Source: Sepioteuthis lessoniana
Lineage: Eukaryota; Mollusca; Cephalopoda; Myopsida; Loliginidae
Direction: 5' to 3'
NCBI GenBank assembly: GCA_963585895.1
Contig: OY757947.1
Span: forward strand, 39,004,122-39,068,121
Length of the DNA stretch: 64,000 nt
Made by a program: the position numbers and the translations under genes
Notes under the pieces: generated by a model
The model's database searches: none
Seen by the model: the letters and a program-made list of their open reading frames with translations, nothing else
What the model was told of the DNA's origin: nothing
Part shown: one piece after another, positions 10,140 through 22,119 of the stretch
How the letters are laid out: each line of letters starts with the position of its first letter
Numbering within the stretch: position 1 is the first letter of the stretch

Positions 10140-10575
10140 TGAAATATGGCCCAGTTGGGTGAGGCTACTGACTATACTGACTGCTTCTCTGCAGAGGGGT
10201 AAGACCTCCCTAACGAGTGTCCTAGATATGACACTAAACAATCTGATGGTGAGCTTCCAATAATGCAAGAGCTTTAGGGAATGCAGAGTACCCCTTCATT
10301 GTCATCACTCCCAGGTCCACTCTGGCCTTGATAGGGTCAAATAGAACTCAACTTTGTACTTATGTTAAACTGAATTGTTTGAAATAGAACTGTTTTTTTA
10401 CTTTGAAACTGTCTCCTTATGCTTAATTGAGTTGTTTGAAATGGAACTCTTTTTGACATTTAAACTCTGTACTTATGCTAAATTGAACTGTTTGAAATTG
10501 AAATGTTTTTTTGACATTGAAACTGTGTGATTATGCAAAATTGAATTGATTGAGATAGAACTGTTTTGCATAGGT
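10140..10575 (-). mobile_element. Family A, minus orientation
   Basis: It begins with the reversed 3' module (CTCTGCAGAGGGGTAAGAC, ATATGACACTAAACAATCTG, CCCAGGTCCACTCTGGCC) and continues with four diverged internal units of 55-60 bp (ACTGAATTGTTTGAAATAG). The far module with GGTTGATATGCC is missing; the SINE3 array begins where it would be. Confidence 0.85.
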
Positions 10576-11145
10576 TTGTTAGTCTAGCTTGCTAACCATT
10601 ACATCACCAGAGGCACCCATAGTAATGTACTAATCTTCTTGCTTTGGTGCAGCACAAGATAATATGAATGGAGCACCCAATGAGACTCAACTCGAACTCA
10701 CTCGTATAAGTTTGCAAGTCTAGCATGCCAACCATTTCACCATCAGAGGTGCCCATAGTAATTTACTAATCTTCTTGCTTTGGTGCGGCACAAGATAATA
10801 TGAATGGAGCACCCGATGAGACTCAACTCAAACTCACTCGTATAAGTTTGCTAGTCTAGCATGCCAACCATTTCACCATCAGAGGTGCCCATAGTAATTT
10901 ACTAAGCTTCTTGCTTAGATATGCCACAAAACCATATGAATCGGGCACCTAATGAGACTCAGGCTCATTGGTGTAGGTTTGCTAGTCTAGCTTGTTAAAC
11001 CATCACACCACCAGAGGCGCCCTTGTTTTGATTGAATAATGTTCTAGTAGAAATAATAAAATCCTGCTGTCTTTGGTTTTGAGAAAGAATCACATTTCAT
11101 AGAAAATATTGTTAGAGGCATACTTATTTAGAGGCAATACTGTCA
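10576..11145 (-). repeat. Diverged SINE3 tandem units with unique 3' flank
   Basis: Four SINE3 units in reverse orientation have AGAGGC/TGCCC marks near 10609, 10745, 10881 and 11013 (spacing 136, 136, 132). The last is followed by about 125 bp (11013-11140, CTTGTTTTGATTGAATAATG and CCTGCTGTCTTTGGTTTT) that reappears after the main array at 13910-14030. Confidence 0.85.
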
Positions 11146-13925
11146 TAGTTAAAATTTACGAATCTTTTTGCTTAGATATGGCACAAATCCGTGTAAATGT
11201 GGCACCCAATGAGACTTGAACTCACTCGTGTAGGTTTGCAAGTCTAGCTTGTTAAACCATTACACCACCAAAGGCCCCCATAGTAATTTACAAAGCTTCT
11301 TGCTTTGATGCAGCACAAGACCATATGAATGGGGCACCCAATGAGACTTGAACTCCCTCGTATAGTTTTGCTAGTCTAGTTCGCTAATAATTACACGACC
11401 AGAGGCACCCAAAAATAAGTTACTAGGCTTCTTGCTTTGATGTGGCACAAGACCATGTGAATGGAGCACCAATTGAGACTTGAACTCCCTCGTATAGTTT
11501 TGCTAGTCTAGTTCGCTAACCATTACACGACCAGAGGCACCCAAAAATAAGTTACTAGGCTTCTTGCTTTGATGTGGCACAAGACCATGTGAATGGGGCA
11601 CCAATTGATACTTGAACTCCCTTGTATAGTTTTGCTAGTCTAGTTCGCTATCCATTACATGACCAGAGGCACCCAAAAATAAGTTACTAGGCTTCTTGCT
11701 TTGATGTAGCACAAGACCATGTGAATGGGGCACCAACTGAGACTTGAACAGCCTCGTTTAGTTTTACTAGTCTAGTTCGCTAACCATTACAAGACCAGAG
11801 GCACCCAAAAATAAGTTACTAGGCTTCTTGCTTTGATGTGGCACAAGACCATGTGAATGGAGCACCAATTGAGACTTGAACTCCCTCGTATAGTTTTGAT
11901 AGTCTAGTTCCTTAACAATTACAAGACCAGAGGCACCCAAAAATAAGTTACTAGGCTTCTTGCTTTGATGTGGCACAAGACCATGTGAATGGGGCACCAA
12001 TTGAGACTTGAACTCCCTCGTATAGTTTTGCTAGTCTAGTTCGCTATCCATTACATGACCAGAGGCACCCAAAAATAAGTTGCTAGGCTTCTTGCTTTGA
12101 TGTGGCACAAGACCATGTGAATGGAGCACCAATTGAGACTTGAACTCCCTCGTATAGTTTTGCTAGTCTAGTTCGGTAACAAATACAAGACCAGAGGCAC
12201 CCAAAAATAAGTTACTAGGCTTCTTGCTTTGATGTGGCACAAGACCATATGAATGGAGCACCAATTGAGACTTGAACTCTCTCGTATAGTTTTGCTAGTC
12301 TAGTTCGCTAACCATTACACGACCAGAGGCACCCAAAAATAAGTTACTAGGCTTCTTGCTTTGATGTGGCACAAGACCATGTGAATGGGGCACCAATTGA
12401 TACTTGAACTCCCTCGTATAGTTTTGCTAGTCTAGTTCGCTAACCATTACACGACCAGAGGCACCCAAAAATAAGTTACTAGGCTTCTTGCTTTGATGTG
12501 GCACAAGACCATGTGAATGGGGCACCAATTGAGACTTGAACTCCCTCGTATAGTTTTGCTAGTCTAGTTCGCTAACCATTACACGACCAGAGGCACCCAA
12601 AAATAAGTTACTAGGCTTCTTGCTTTGATGTGGCACAAGACCATGTGAATGGAGCACCAATTGAGACTTGAACTCCCTCGTATAGTTTTGCTAGTCTAGT
12701 TCCCTAACAATTACAAGACCAGAGGCACCCAAAAATCAGTTACTAGGCTTCTTGCTTTGATGTGGCACAAGACCATATGAATGGAGCACCAATTGAGACT
12801 TGAACTCCCTCGTATAGTTTTGCTAGTCTAGTTTGCTAACCATTACACGACCTAAGGCACCCAAAAATAAGTTACTAGGCTTCTTGCTTTGATGTGGCAC
12901 AAGACCATATGAATGGAGCACCAATTGAAACTTGAACTCCCTCGTATAGTTTTGCTAGTCTAATTCGCTAACCATTACACGACCAGAGGCACCCAAAAAT
13001 AAGTTACTAGGCTTCTTGCTTTGATGTGGCACAAGACCATGTGAATGGGGCACCAATTGAGACTTGAACTCCCTTGTATAGTTTTGCTAGTCTAGTTCGC
13101 TATCCATTACATGACCAGAGGCACCCAAAAATAAGTTACTAGGCTTCTTGCTTTGATGTGGCACAAGACCATGTGAATGGGGCACCAACTGAGACTTGAA
13201 CTCCCTCGTATAGTTTTGCTAGTCTAGTTCGCTATCCATTACAAGACCAGAGGCACCCAAAAATAAGTTACTAGGCTTCTTGCTTTGATGTGGCACAAGA
13301 CCATGTGAATGGGGCACCAATTGAGACTTGAACTCCCTTGTATAATTTTGCTAGTCTAGTTTGCTAACCATTACACGACCAGAGGCACCCAAAAATAAGT
13401 TACTAGGCTTCTTGCTTTGATGTGGCACAAGACCATGTGAATGGAACACCAATTGAGACTTGAACTCCCTCGTATAGTTTTGCTAGTCTAGTTCGCTAAC
13501 CATTATAAGACCAGAGGCACCCAAAAATAATTTATTAAGCTTCTTGCTTTGATGTGGCACAAGACCATGTGAATGGGGCACCAATTGAGACTTGAACTCC
13601 CTCGTATAGTTTTGCTAGTCTAGTTCGCTAACCATTACAAGACCAGAGGCACCCAAAAATAAGTTACTAGGCTTCTTGCTTTGATGTGGCACAAGACCAT
13701 GTGAATGGAGCACCAATTGAGACTTGAACTCTCTCGTATAGTTTTGCTAGTCTAGTTTGCTAACCATTACAAGACCAGAGTCACCCAAAAATAAGTTACT
13801 AGGCTTCTTGCTTTGATGTGGCACAAGACCATGTGAATGGAGCACCAAATGAGACTTGTACTCACTCTTGTAATTATGCTAGTCTAGCTCGTTAAACCAT
13901 CACACCACCAGAGGCGCCCTTGTTT
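11146..13925 (-). repeat. 132-bp satellite of tandem SINE3 monomers
   Basis: AGAGGCACCC or its variant recurs every 132 bp from 11401 to 13910, giving about 20 monomers, plus one slightly different unit at 11270. Each monomer is a whole SINE3 in reverse orientation: reversed B box GAGACTTGAACTCCCTCG, tRNA-like body, and the tail TACTAGGCTTCTTGCTTTGA. Monomers differ at a handful of sites (GTG/GGAG before CACC; TTCGCTAACC/TTCCCTAACA). The regular head-to-tail order without poly(A) or target duplications between units points to unequal exchange rather than repeated insertion. Confidence 0.95.
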
Positions 13926-14035
13926 TGATTGAATTATGTTCTTGTAGAAATAATAAAATCCTGCTGTCTTTGGTTTTAAGAAAGAATCCCATTTCATTAA
14001 AAACATTGTCAGAGGTGTACTTACTTATGAGCGAT
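13926..14035. repeat. Right copy of the array-flanking direct repeat
   Basis: It matches 11029-11140 over about 110 bp with few changes (GAAATAATAAAATCCTGCTG is identical in both). Together the two copies bracket the main SINE3 satellite. Confidence 0.85.
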
Positions 14036-14300
14036 GGTATTTGTCCTCCGTCCCACCAACTGGACGAGTATGGCACAAGGCCTTTTTTAGGGTGGGGCCA
14101 GGCGCAGGGTCGTAGCCCACACGCACCCGGTATTTTCAAAAATGCCTTGGACCCCGTCAGCATTCCCCTTAAAAGGGGCGCCTCAGGCGCCGGGCGATAA
14201 ACCCAACCCCTCCGAAGAGGGTTAAAGCTGGGGGGGGTGGCCAGTGAGAAGACATATCCGACCTGACAGTGTATAAATGCCCAGAAAATAACAATAGAAT
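14036..14300. other. GC-rich unassigned segment with strong hairpins
   Basis: An island of high GC between the SINE3 satellite and the polypurine tract. It contains the palindromes CCCCTTAAAAGGGG (14165-14178) and GGCGCCTCAGGCGCC (14177-14191) and an imperfect hairpin around CCCCTCCGAAGAGGG (14207-14221). No family member is seen elsewhere in the window. It may be an RNA-structured part of an unknown element. Confidence 0.5.
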
Positions 14301-14769
14301 GAAGGAAGAAAGTAGTTTATTAAAGGAAATGTGTTAAAAGGTGAAAGTGAAAATCAATAAATAAAAAGAACGTTTCAAAACACACAAAAAAGGGAGTAAA
14401 AAAAAAAAAAAATGATTGGGAAACCCAAAGAAATGCAGTAGAAAAACCGTTTATTGAAGCTACTGGAATGAAGAATGAGGAATGAGGAAGGGAATGAAAA
14501 AAAAAAAAGATTAGAAGTGAATAAAAAAAGAAAATGCTGACAAAACAAAAACAAAACAAAAAAACAAGATAGGAAATAAAAAAAAAAAAAATTCTGAATA
14601 ATGGCAAAGGAATTTGCAAAAAGAAAGAAAAAAAGAAAAAAGGAAATATTAGAAAAAGAATGCAAAGAAAGAAAGGGAAAATAACAAGAGGAACAGATAT
14701 AATACAAAGAACAGAAATAAGATAGAAAAAGAAAGAAAGAAAGAAAGAAAGAAAGAAAAAAGACAGAAA

Positions 14770-15694
14770 GAAAGAGAGAATAGATAAGAATACAAAGAAA
14801 AAAGGGAAAAAGAAATAGATAAAACACAAAGAAAGAAAGGGAAAAAAGAAAGAGGAAAAGATATTAATACAAAAAAAGAAAGAAGATAAAAACAGAAAGA
14901 AAGAAAGAAAGAAAGAATAGATAAGAATATAAAGAAAAAAGGGAAAATAGAAAGAGGAAAAGATATAATACAAAAAAAGAAAGAAGATAAAAACAGAAAG
15001 AAAGGAAGAAAAGAAAGAAAGAAAGAAAGAATAGATAAGAATATAAAGAAAAAAGGGAAAATAGAAAGAGGAAAAGATATAATACAAAAAAAAGAAAGAA
15101 GATAAAAACAGAAAGAAAGAAAGAAAGAAAGAAAGGAAGAAAAGAAAGAAAGAAAGAATAGATAAGAATATAAAGAAAAAAGGGAAAATAGAAAGAGGAA
15201 AAGATATAATACAAAAAAAAAGAAAGAAGATAAAAACAGAAAGAAAGAAAGAAAGAAAGAATAGATAAGAATATAAAGAAAAAAGGGAAAATAGAAAGAG
15301 GAAAAGATATAATACAAAAAAAAGAAAGAAGATAAAAACAGAAAGAAAGAAAGAAAGAAAGAAAGAATAGATAAGAATATAAAGAAAAAAGGGAAAATAG
15401 AAAGAGGAAAAGATATAATACAAAAAAAAGAAAGAAGATAAAAACAGAAAGAAAGGAAGAAAAGAAAGAAAGAAAGAAAGAATAGATAAGAATATAAAGA
15501 AAAACAATAGAAAGAGGAAAAGATATAATACAAAAAAAGAAAGAAGATAAAAACAGAAAGAAAAGAAGAAAAGAAAGAAAAAAAGAAAGAAAGGAAGAAA
15601 AGAAAGAAAGAAAGAATAGGTAAGAATATAAAGAAAGAAAGGGAAAATAGAAAGAGGAAAAGATATAATACAAAAAAAGAAAGAAGATAAAAAC

Positions 15695-15725
<31 letters not shown>

Positions 15726-15870
15726 ATAGATAAGAATATAAAGAAAGAAAGGGAAAATAGAAAGAGGAAAAGATATAATACAAAAAAAAAGAAACAAGAT
15801 AGAAAAAGAAAGAAAGAAAGAAAAAAGAAAGAAAGAAAGAAAGAAAGAAAGAATAGATCAGGATACAAAG
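14770..15870 (+). repeat. Minisatellite of about 103-139 bp within the polypurine tract
   Basis: The marker TAGATAAGAAT or a variant lies near 14779, 14918, 15032, 15159, 15262, 15368, 15483, 15618, 15727 and 15854. Each unit also holds AAAGGGAAAATAGAAAGAGG and GATATAATACAAAAAAAG. Length differs between units because the (GAAA)n part between markers expands and contracts. Confidence 0.9.
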
Positions 15871-16783
15871 TAAAAAGGGAAAAAGAAATAGCTAAAACAC
15901 AAAGAAAGAAAGAAAGAAAAAATTTTAAATGAAAAATACAAATATGAAAAAAAAGAAAGAATTATAAAAGGAAAAAAAATGTGACAACAGAAAATTTCTA
16001 AAGAAAAAAAATTTTTTTTAAATTTTGAGTGAAAAGGACACTGAACAAAAAAGAAAAAGAAGAGAATTTTTTAAAAAAGAAAATAAAACGTTATGGAAAG
16101 AAATTAGGAAAGAAAAAGAAATTAAGTTATAAAAAGGAAATCTAAATATTAGAGGAAGAAAAAAGAATAACAGAAGAAAGAAAAATAATAATTTAAGAAA
16201 GAAAGAAAAAATGCCAAAGAGAAAAATAAAATGAATGAAAAATTCTTAATAAAGAAAAAGTGGGAAAAGAATATAGCATTCAAAAAAGAGTAAAAAACAA
16301 AGAAGAAAAAGACAAAAGAAAAAATGGAAAGAAAGAAAGAAAGAAAGAAAGAAAAAAAGAAAGAAAGAAAGAAAGAAGTAAATGAAACAAAAGAATGAGA
16401 TACAAAACAAGAAAAAAAATAGGAAAAAGAAAACTAGAATAACAATATGAAATCAGTAAAAGAAAGGAACCAAAAGAAGAAAGAAAAAACTGAAAAGAAA
16501 AAAGTGGCAAATTTTAGAAATTATAAGATATAAGACAAAAAAGAAAGAAAAAGAATAAATTAAAGAAAATTGGGAAGAAGAAAATTGAAATAATGTAAAT
16601 TCAGGAAAATTGAAAAGATAGAAAAAACAGCGAATAAGAAGATACAAAAAAAAGGAAAAAATAAATAAATAAATGAAAGAATATTGGGAAGAAAAATTTG
16701 GAATAATGATATAAATGGAATAATTTGGAATAACGATATAAATTTCTTGCAAAAGAAAGAAAAAAAAAAGAAACGATATAAAT

Positions 16784-16850
16784 GAAGAAGAAGAAGAAGA
16801 AGAAGAAGAAGAAGAAGAAGAAGAAGAAGAAGAAGAAGAAGAAGAAGAAG
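16784..16850 (+). repeat. (GAA)n microsatellite
   Basis: About 22 uninterrupted GAA triplets. Confidence 0.97.
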
Positions 16851-17079
16851 GAAAAACTTAAAGAAAAATAACTGATGGAATAAAAAAGAAAAAATACAAA
16901 AAAGAAAGAAACACAGAAAGAAAGAATTGAAAAAAAAATGGGAAGAAGAAAATTAGAATAACAACATAAATTTAGGAAAAGAAATGAATCAAAAAAAGAA
17001 ACAGAAAAGCCCCACCCCCAAAAAAAATAGTAAATGAGAAAAAGAAAAAAAAACAAAAAAGAAACAAAATGAAAAAATA

Positions 17080-17627
17080 AAAGGAAATTGGGAAGGGAAA
17101 TAATAATTTAAATTTAGGAAGAAGAAAGGAGGGAAAAATGTGCAAATGAAAAGAATTCAGAACAAGAAAGAAAAAGAATGGAAAGGAAACAAATTGGAAA
17201 AGAATATAAATTTAAGAAAAGAATGTAACCAAATTAGAAAGAAAGAAGAATAACTGATGAAATAATAAAAAAAAAAGATACAAAAGTAAGAAAGAAAGAA
17301 AGAGAATTAAAAAAAAATTGGGGAGAAAAAATTGGAATAATACAAGAAAAGAATATAACCAAAAAAGAAAGAAAATTAACTAATAAAATAATAGAAAGAA
17401 AGAAAGAAAGAAAGAATTAATTAAAAAAAAGAAAATTGGGAGGAAAAAATTGGAATGATACAAGAATAGAATGTAACCAAAAAAGAAAGAAAATTATCTA
17501 ATGAATGAAAGAAAGAAAGAAAGAAAGAAAGAATTGAATAAAAAAAATGAAAATTGGGAAGAAAAATTGGAGTAATACAAGAAAAAAATATAACCAAAAA
17601 AGAAAGAAAAATAACTAATAAAATAAT

Positions 17628-17660
<33 letters not shown>

Positions 17661-17779
17661 ATTTAAAAAAAAAAGAAAATTGGGAAGAAAAACTGGAATA
17701 ACAATGTAAATACAAGAAAAGAATGTAACCAAAAAAGAAAGAAAGAAAAAAACTAATGAAATAATAAAAAAAGATACAT

Positions 17780-17831
<52 letters not shown>

Positions 17832-18260
17832 AAAAGAATTTTAATAAAAAAGAAAATTGTGAAGAAAAAATTGAAATAAAATTAGAAAAGAATGTAACCA
17901 AAAAAGAAAGAAAATTCACTAATAATATAATAGAAAGAAAGAAAGAAAGAAAGAAAGAATTAATTAATTAAAAAATGAAAATTGGGAAGAAAAAAATGGA
18001 ATAATAATATAAATTCAAGAAAAGAATGTAGCCAAAAAAGAAAGAAAGAAAAATAACTAATGAAATAATTTTTAAAAAGATACAAAAGAAAGAAAGAAAG
18101 AAAGAAAGAAAAAGAATTTTAATAAAAAAGAAAATTGGGAAGAAAAAATTGGAATAACAATATAAATTTAGAAGAAGAAAGGAACAAAAAAAAAGAAAGA
18201 AAGAGAAAGAATTATGTAAAAAAAAAAAAAAGAACATTAGGAAGAAGAAAATTGGAATGA
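17080..18260 (+). repeat. Irregular A-rich minisatellite
   Basis: Units of about 110-200 bp share AAAATTGGGAAGAAAAA, AGAATGTAACCAAAAAAG and AACTAATGAAATAAT blocks separated by (GAAA)n runs of different length, at least eight times. Confidence 0.85.
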
Positions 18261-18640
18261 AATAAATTAGAAAAAAAGAATATAACCAAAAGAAAAAGAA
18301 TGCAAAACATAAAAGAAAGAAATAATTAATGAAATAAAAAAAGATACAAAAGAAAGAAAAAGAAAAAGAACTTTTTGTTAAAATTAAGAAAAAAAAACTT
18401 TAATAATAAAATAAATTTTAGGCAAAAGAACAAATCAAAAACCCAGAAAATCAAAAAAAAAAGAATAAATTGTCAATAGAGAAAAAGAATTTCCAATGAA
18501 AACAACAAGATGTACAAGAGAAAAAGGAGTTAAAAAGGAAAAAAAAAGAAAGCAACTACTACATATCAAGATAAATAAGGGAGAATGACAGATTATGGAA
18601 CGAGGAAGGGAATGGTGATTCCAAGAGGATTTAAAGTAAT

Positions 18641-19351
18641 CAGATAATGAAGAGAGAAAAGATGGCGGTGGCAAGTGAGCAGAGTAGGTGACTGGAGATT
18701 GGGGAATGTAGAATCAGGGTCGGAATGGTGGAGAAGGAGAGAGAGACCAGGTCAGCAAGTGTGTTTTCCTACTTTTCATTTTAGTTGTTTAATAGTCAGC
18801 TTCCTTGTACAAATGTTCGTGGTCTGTATTCAGTTACGGAGCTCATCTTACAGACCATTGGAGTGAGTTTAAAATAGGGCGCTCTATACTTATAGCCTTG
18901 TACCAAACCGATTTATGCTTAAACATTTAAGACTGTTAGGTTTTAAAATGGCGTTAATTTCTTTAGGAAATTTTTCTTTTGTGAGAGAATTCCTTTTAGA
19001 ATTGAGTCCAGAGTCAGATGGACATAAAGTGGGGGTTTATTTAACAATATACATACAATACATAATCAACACTGAATTTGTGTTTAGTTTTATGACACCT
19101 CTAGTTCAATTTTCAATATAAATTTAATGTAAACTGGACCCTGATTTTATGTCCATTTACAATTTTGTAAGAAAAGCAATTTCTGTATTTTAGTCTGTGT
19201 TTTCTTTTCTTCCCGGGGAAGCTATTTTGTGGTTACACCCCCCAAAATTTTTGGTAATACCTCAGATTAAAATTCAGATAAGTGTGTATCCTTATTTTAT
19301 CAGAAAATAATTTTGGGTAGGTTTAAGTCCGCCATATTTGAAAATAATTTT
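18641..19351. other. Unassigned sequence
   Basis: Unique-looking DNA with short frames (18675-18866 and 18915-19121) that show no recognisable domain. I see no promoter, RNA gene or repeat family member. Confidence 0.45.
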
Positions 19352-19590
19352 AGGTTTCTTTGTTTAATGATATATCAACCTTTGTGGGTTATTTAATGTC
19401 AAAAGTCATCCTTAAATAAGGACTGTGATACTATTTTACCCATTGCTGGGGGTGGGAAAAGGGGGTTCATACATTTCTCAAAGGTAGTAAGTTGTCAGTA
19501 AGTGAAGTTAATAGCACGACTAGAGTTTGAACTTGCTAACTACGATGTTGCAGCCCAGAACATTAGCTACTACCCCTGCCCCTTTCACTT
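19352..19590 (-). mobile_element. SINE-B, diverged
   Basis: The reversed tail GGTTTCTTTGTTTAATGATA and TTATTTAATGTC leads through the body (ACTATTTTACCC) to a reversed tRNA-like head with GAGTTTGAACTTGCTAAC near 19525. Confidence 0.8.
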
Positions 19591-19700
19591 TCACTTGAAT
19601 CAGCTTTAAAATATAAATGTGGACATAAACTGAGGGTTAATTTTGCAAGATAAATATAAGGCATGACTGGCCATTATTTTAGATTCAGTATTATTTATGC

Positions 19701-19964
19701 ACCTGCCCATTGGCCTAATGAGTAAAGTGTTTGCTAATGGTCTGGGAGACTAGGGTTCAATCCCAGGTCGAGTCATACCAAGGACTCAAAAAATGGTACT
19801 TGATACTTCCTTGCTTAACACTCGGTATTATAAGGTAAAGATCAAAGGTAAAGTGGAGCAATCTTTGGAATGGAGTAGCGCCCTCTACTATACCTCGGTG
19901 TTGTAGCTATTGAAAAGGGAGCCTTCAGGTCACCCTCGACTAAGGTCACTAACTTTTACTTATA
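19701..19964 (+). mobile_element. SINE2, full length with short target duplication
   Basis: Duplications ATTTATGC lie at 19693-19700 and 19965-19972. A box CATTGGCCTAATGAGTAAAG, B box AGGGTTCAATCCC, then GTCATACCAAGGACT, TTGCTTAACACTCGGTATTA, CGGTGTTGTAGCTATTG and a tail GGTCACTAACTTTTACTT. Confidence 0.9.
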
Positions 19965-20002
19965 ATTTATGCTCATGTCTTGGTAAAGACATGAATCTTT
20001 CT

Positions 20003-20327
20003 CTTCTAAGTTATGAATAAATAGTTACAAAGTTTTTTTAGTGCTTAGCAAGTTATCATAAACAGCACTCAGTTGTGTAACGAGCTGAGTTGGATTTGAA
20101 ACTGAATTTCTGAAGAAGGAGAGTTATTTATGGTACACTGGAGTGTTCTATCACATGCACGTGGGCAAGTCCATGCCCTGGGTTTGTGATTGGTTGCTGG
20201 TCAATGAGTAGAGGTATTTCTGTATAAATACCAGCTGCAATTTAGTATTGTTTCAGGGACTGTATTGGGTCACAGCCTATTTTATTTTTGTCTGCCAAAT
20301 GGAAGCTTGTTGGAACCCCTAGGCTGG
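20003..20327 (+). repeat. Family E repeat with CCAAT and TATA motifs
   Basis: One of four related copies (also 36.2, 42.4 and 54.0 kb). Shared blocks are AAGAAGGAGAG, TATTTATGGTACACTGGAGT, GGCAAGTCCATG, GATTGGTTGCTGG (20188-20200, an inverted CCAAT box) and TATAAATA (20223-20230), followed about 65 bp later by TTTTATTTTTGTCTGCCAA. The spacing of CCAAT and TATA motifs is that of a polymerase II promoter, so it could be an LTR or the promoter end of another retroelement. TG...CA ends and target duplication are not established. Confidence 0.6.
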
Positions 20328-20833
20328 TAAGTTTGTTTGTTCGTTTGTTTGGGTTTTATGGCTATTCAATGCCAAATCCACCCCTACACAAATAGACAGT
20401 TCTATTTCAAACAGTTCATTTTAGAATGAGTACACAGTTTAATTGTCAAAAACATTTCTATTTCAAGTTATTCAATTTAGTCAAACTGTTCTAATTTAAA
20501 CAATTCAGTTTAATGTAAGTATAGATTTTGTTTACACACAGTTAAATTTCAAAACAGTTCTATTTCAAACAATTCAGTTTAACATAAGTACACAGTCTAG
20601 TTCTATTTGACTCATAGATAGGACACTATTACATGCTACCACTCCGGGTCAGAGTGGACCTGGAAGTGATGGCAATGAAAGGATACTCCGCATTCCCCAA
20701 AGCTCCAGCATTACTGGAATTTCACTATCATATTGTATGGTGTCATATCCAGGACACTCATTGGGAGGAGTCTTAGCTCTCTGCAGAGAAGCAATCGGTG
20801 TATTCTACAGCCCTAGCCCACAAGGCAATGCCC
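20328..20833 (+). mobile_element. Family A
   Basis: GT-rich start, TTTTATGGC and AATGCCAAATCC, about four internal units, then the 3' module (GGACACTATTACATGCTACC to AGCCCACAAGGCAA). It directly follows family E. Confidence 0.85.
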
Positions 20834-20849
20834 AGTGTTATTGAATTAT

Positions 20850-20985
20850 TCTATAGTGATGCAAGGCCAGAAGTCTGGAGCACCAAGTGAGAATCGAATT
20901 CACTAACAATAGTCAGTGAGAAACAAATTCACAAACAATAGTCAGCTAATCTAGTTTTCTAACCATTACACCATCTAAACCATTA
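20850..20985 (-). mobile_element. SINE3, minus orientation, with internal duplication
   Basis: Reversed SINE3 pieces: GGAGCACCAAGTGAGAATCG, CTAATCTAG and CTAACCATTACACCATCT. A roughly 31-bp piece around ATTCACTAACAATAGTCAG is duplicated inside the head. Confidence 0.7.
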
Positions 20986-20989
20986 ATAA

Positions 20990-21291
20990 GGCAGACTAAA
21001 ATCTTTATCGTTGCTTTGGCAACCAGTTTTGGAAAAGGAAAAAAATATAATTCAAAATGTTAGGAGAGTTATTTAGAGAATCAGTGGTTTAATACTGTTC
21101 TTCCGTTAATGGCTCATCCAATATAGAAGGTGTGTTGTGTGAGTTGAGGGTGAAGACGGATAAGCAGACTGTGTTATCATCTCTCAAGATATCTTGTGAG
21201 TATATAACTGCAATCTTAGTTTCTGCAACCCCTGGAATTTTTCACATTCTTTTGTTTATATCTCTCCCTTTTCAGGTCAAAATCCTTTCTA
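20990..21291. other. Unassigned AT-rich sequence
   Basis: No gene, RNA or family match was recognised. Confidence 0.45.
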
Positions 21292-21800
21292 GTGCATCTT
21301 TATAATAAAAATCATTTCTCATCCATTTTCATAGTAAAAATCATTTCCAATGCATTTTTATAGTAAAAATCATTTCTAATGCATTTTTATTATAAAAATC
21401 ATTTCTTATACATTTTTATAGTAAAAATCATATCCAATGCTTTTTTATAGTAAAAATCATTTCTTATACATTTTTATAGTAAAAATCATATCCAATGCTT
21501 TTTTATAGTAAAAATCATTTCTTATGCATTTTTATAGTAAAAATCATTTCTAATGCATTTTTATAGTAAAAACTATCTCCAATGCATTTTTATTATAAAA
21601 ATCATTTCTTTTTTTATAGTAAAAAACATTTCTAATGCATTTTTACAGTAAAAATCATTTCTAATGCATTTTTATAGTAAAAATCATTTGCCAATACATT
21701 TTTATTGTAAAAATCATTTCTTATACATTTTTATAGTAAAAAACATTTCTAATGCATTTTTATAGTAAAAATCATTTCCAAAGCATTTTTATAGTAAAAT
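21292..21800. repeat. 29-bp minisatellite, array 1
   Basis: About 17 units reading AATGCATTTTTATAGTAAAA followed by ATCATTTCT. The reverse complement of this unit is the unit of the arrays at 26.9-27.5 and 55.5-56.1 kb. Confidence 0.93.
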
Positions 21801-22118
21801 CAGGAAGGAATCGAAGAGTTTAGAGAAAAGAAAAATTATAAGTCCATGGGAATATTGGAAGTGGGCATTATCAAACAAGCCGAGATGAAATCTCATCAAA
21901 GAAATAAACAACTGAGCAATCCCCATTGTAAGATACTTGGGACTATTCTTAAAAAGGACAAGAGAGGAACTTGGATAAATGAAACAAAACATAAGAAAAT
22001 TTGGGACAATGCACAAGGGTCTACATCCAAGAGATGACATGGGCAGACTATACGAGTCAAGAAAAGAAGGAAGAAAGACACGCCAGCAATGAGGGTTGCA
22101 TGGATGCATCAATATAAG
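21801..22118 (+). mobile_element. LINE-C fragment (post-reverse-transcriptase region)
   Basis: Conceptual translation in shifting frames gives AIPIVRYLGLFLKRTREELG, GTMHKGLHPRDDMGRLYESR and KEGRKTRQ-like blocks, which belong to the region after the reverse transcriptase domain of the LINE-C family (compare 42.6-45.7 kb). Frame breaks and stops are frequent. Family A sequence follows at once. Confidence 0.7.
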
Positions 22119-22119
22119 G

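Larger units (their letters stand above)
14310..18640 (+). repeat. 4.3-kb polypurine (A/G) tract on the plus strand
   Basis: The plus strand is almost only A and G with scattered T, built on GAAA, GAAAA and AAAG units. The long minus-strand frames here (up to 487 codons, almost entirely F, L, S, I and Y) are low-complexity by-products and not genes. Long mirror-repeat purine tracts of this type can adopt triplex (H-DNA) structure, which is general knowledge rather than something shown here. Confidence 0.95.

Noticed and set aside
14320..15868. Long minus-strand open frames of up to 487 codons
   Set aside because: They consist almost entirely of F, L, S, I and Y and are the translation of an A/G-rich repeat in several frames at once. 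No start context, domain or frame preference exists.
18675..19121. Two short plus-strand frames in unique-looking DNA
   Set aside because: No recognisable motif, and lengths are within chance for this base composition.
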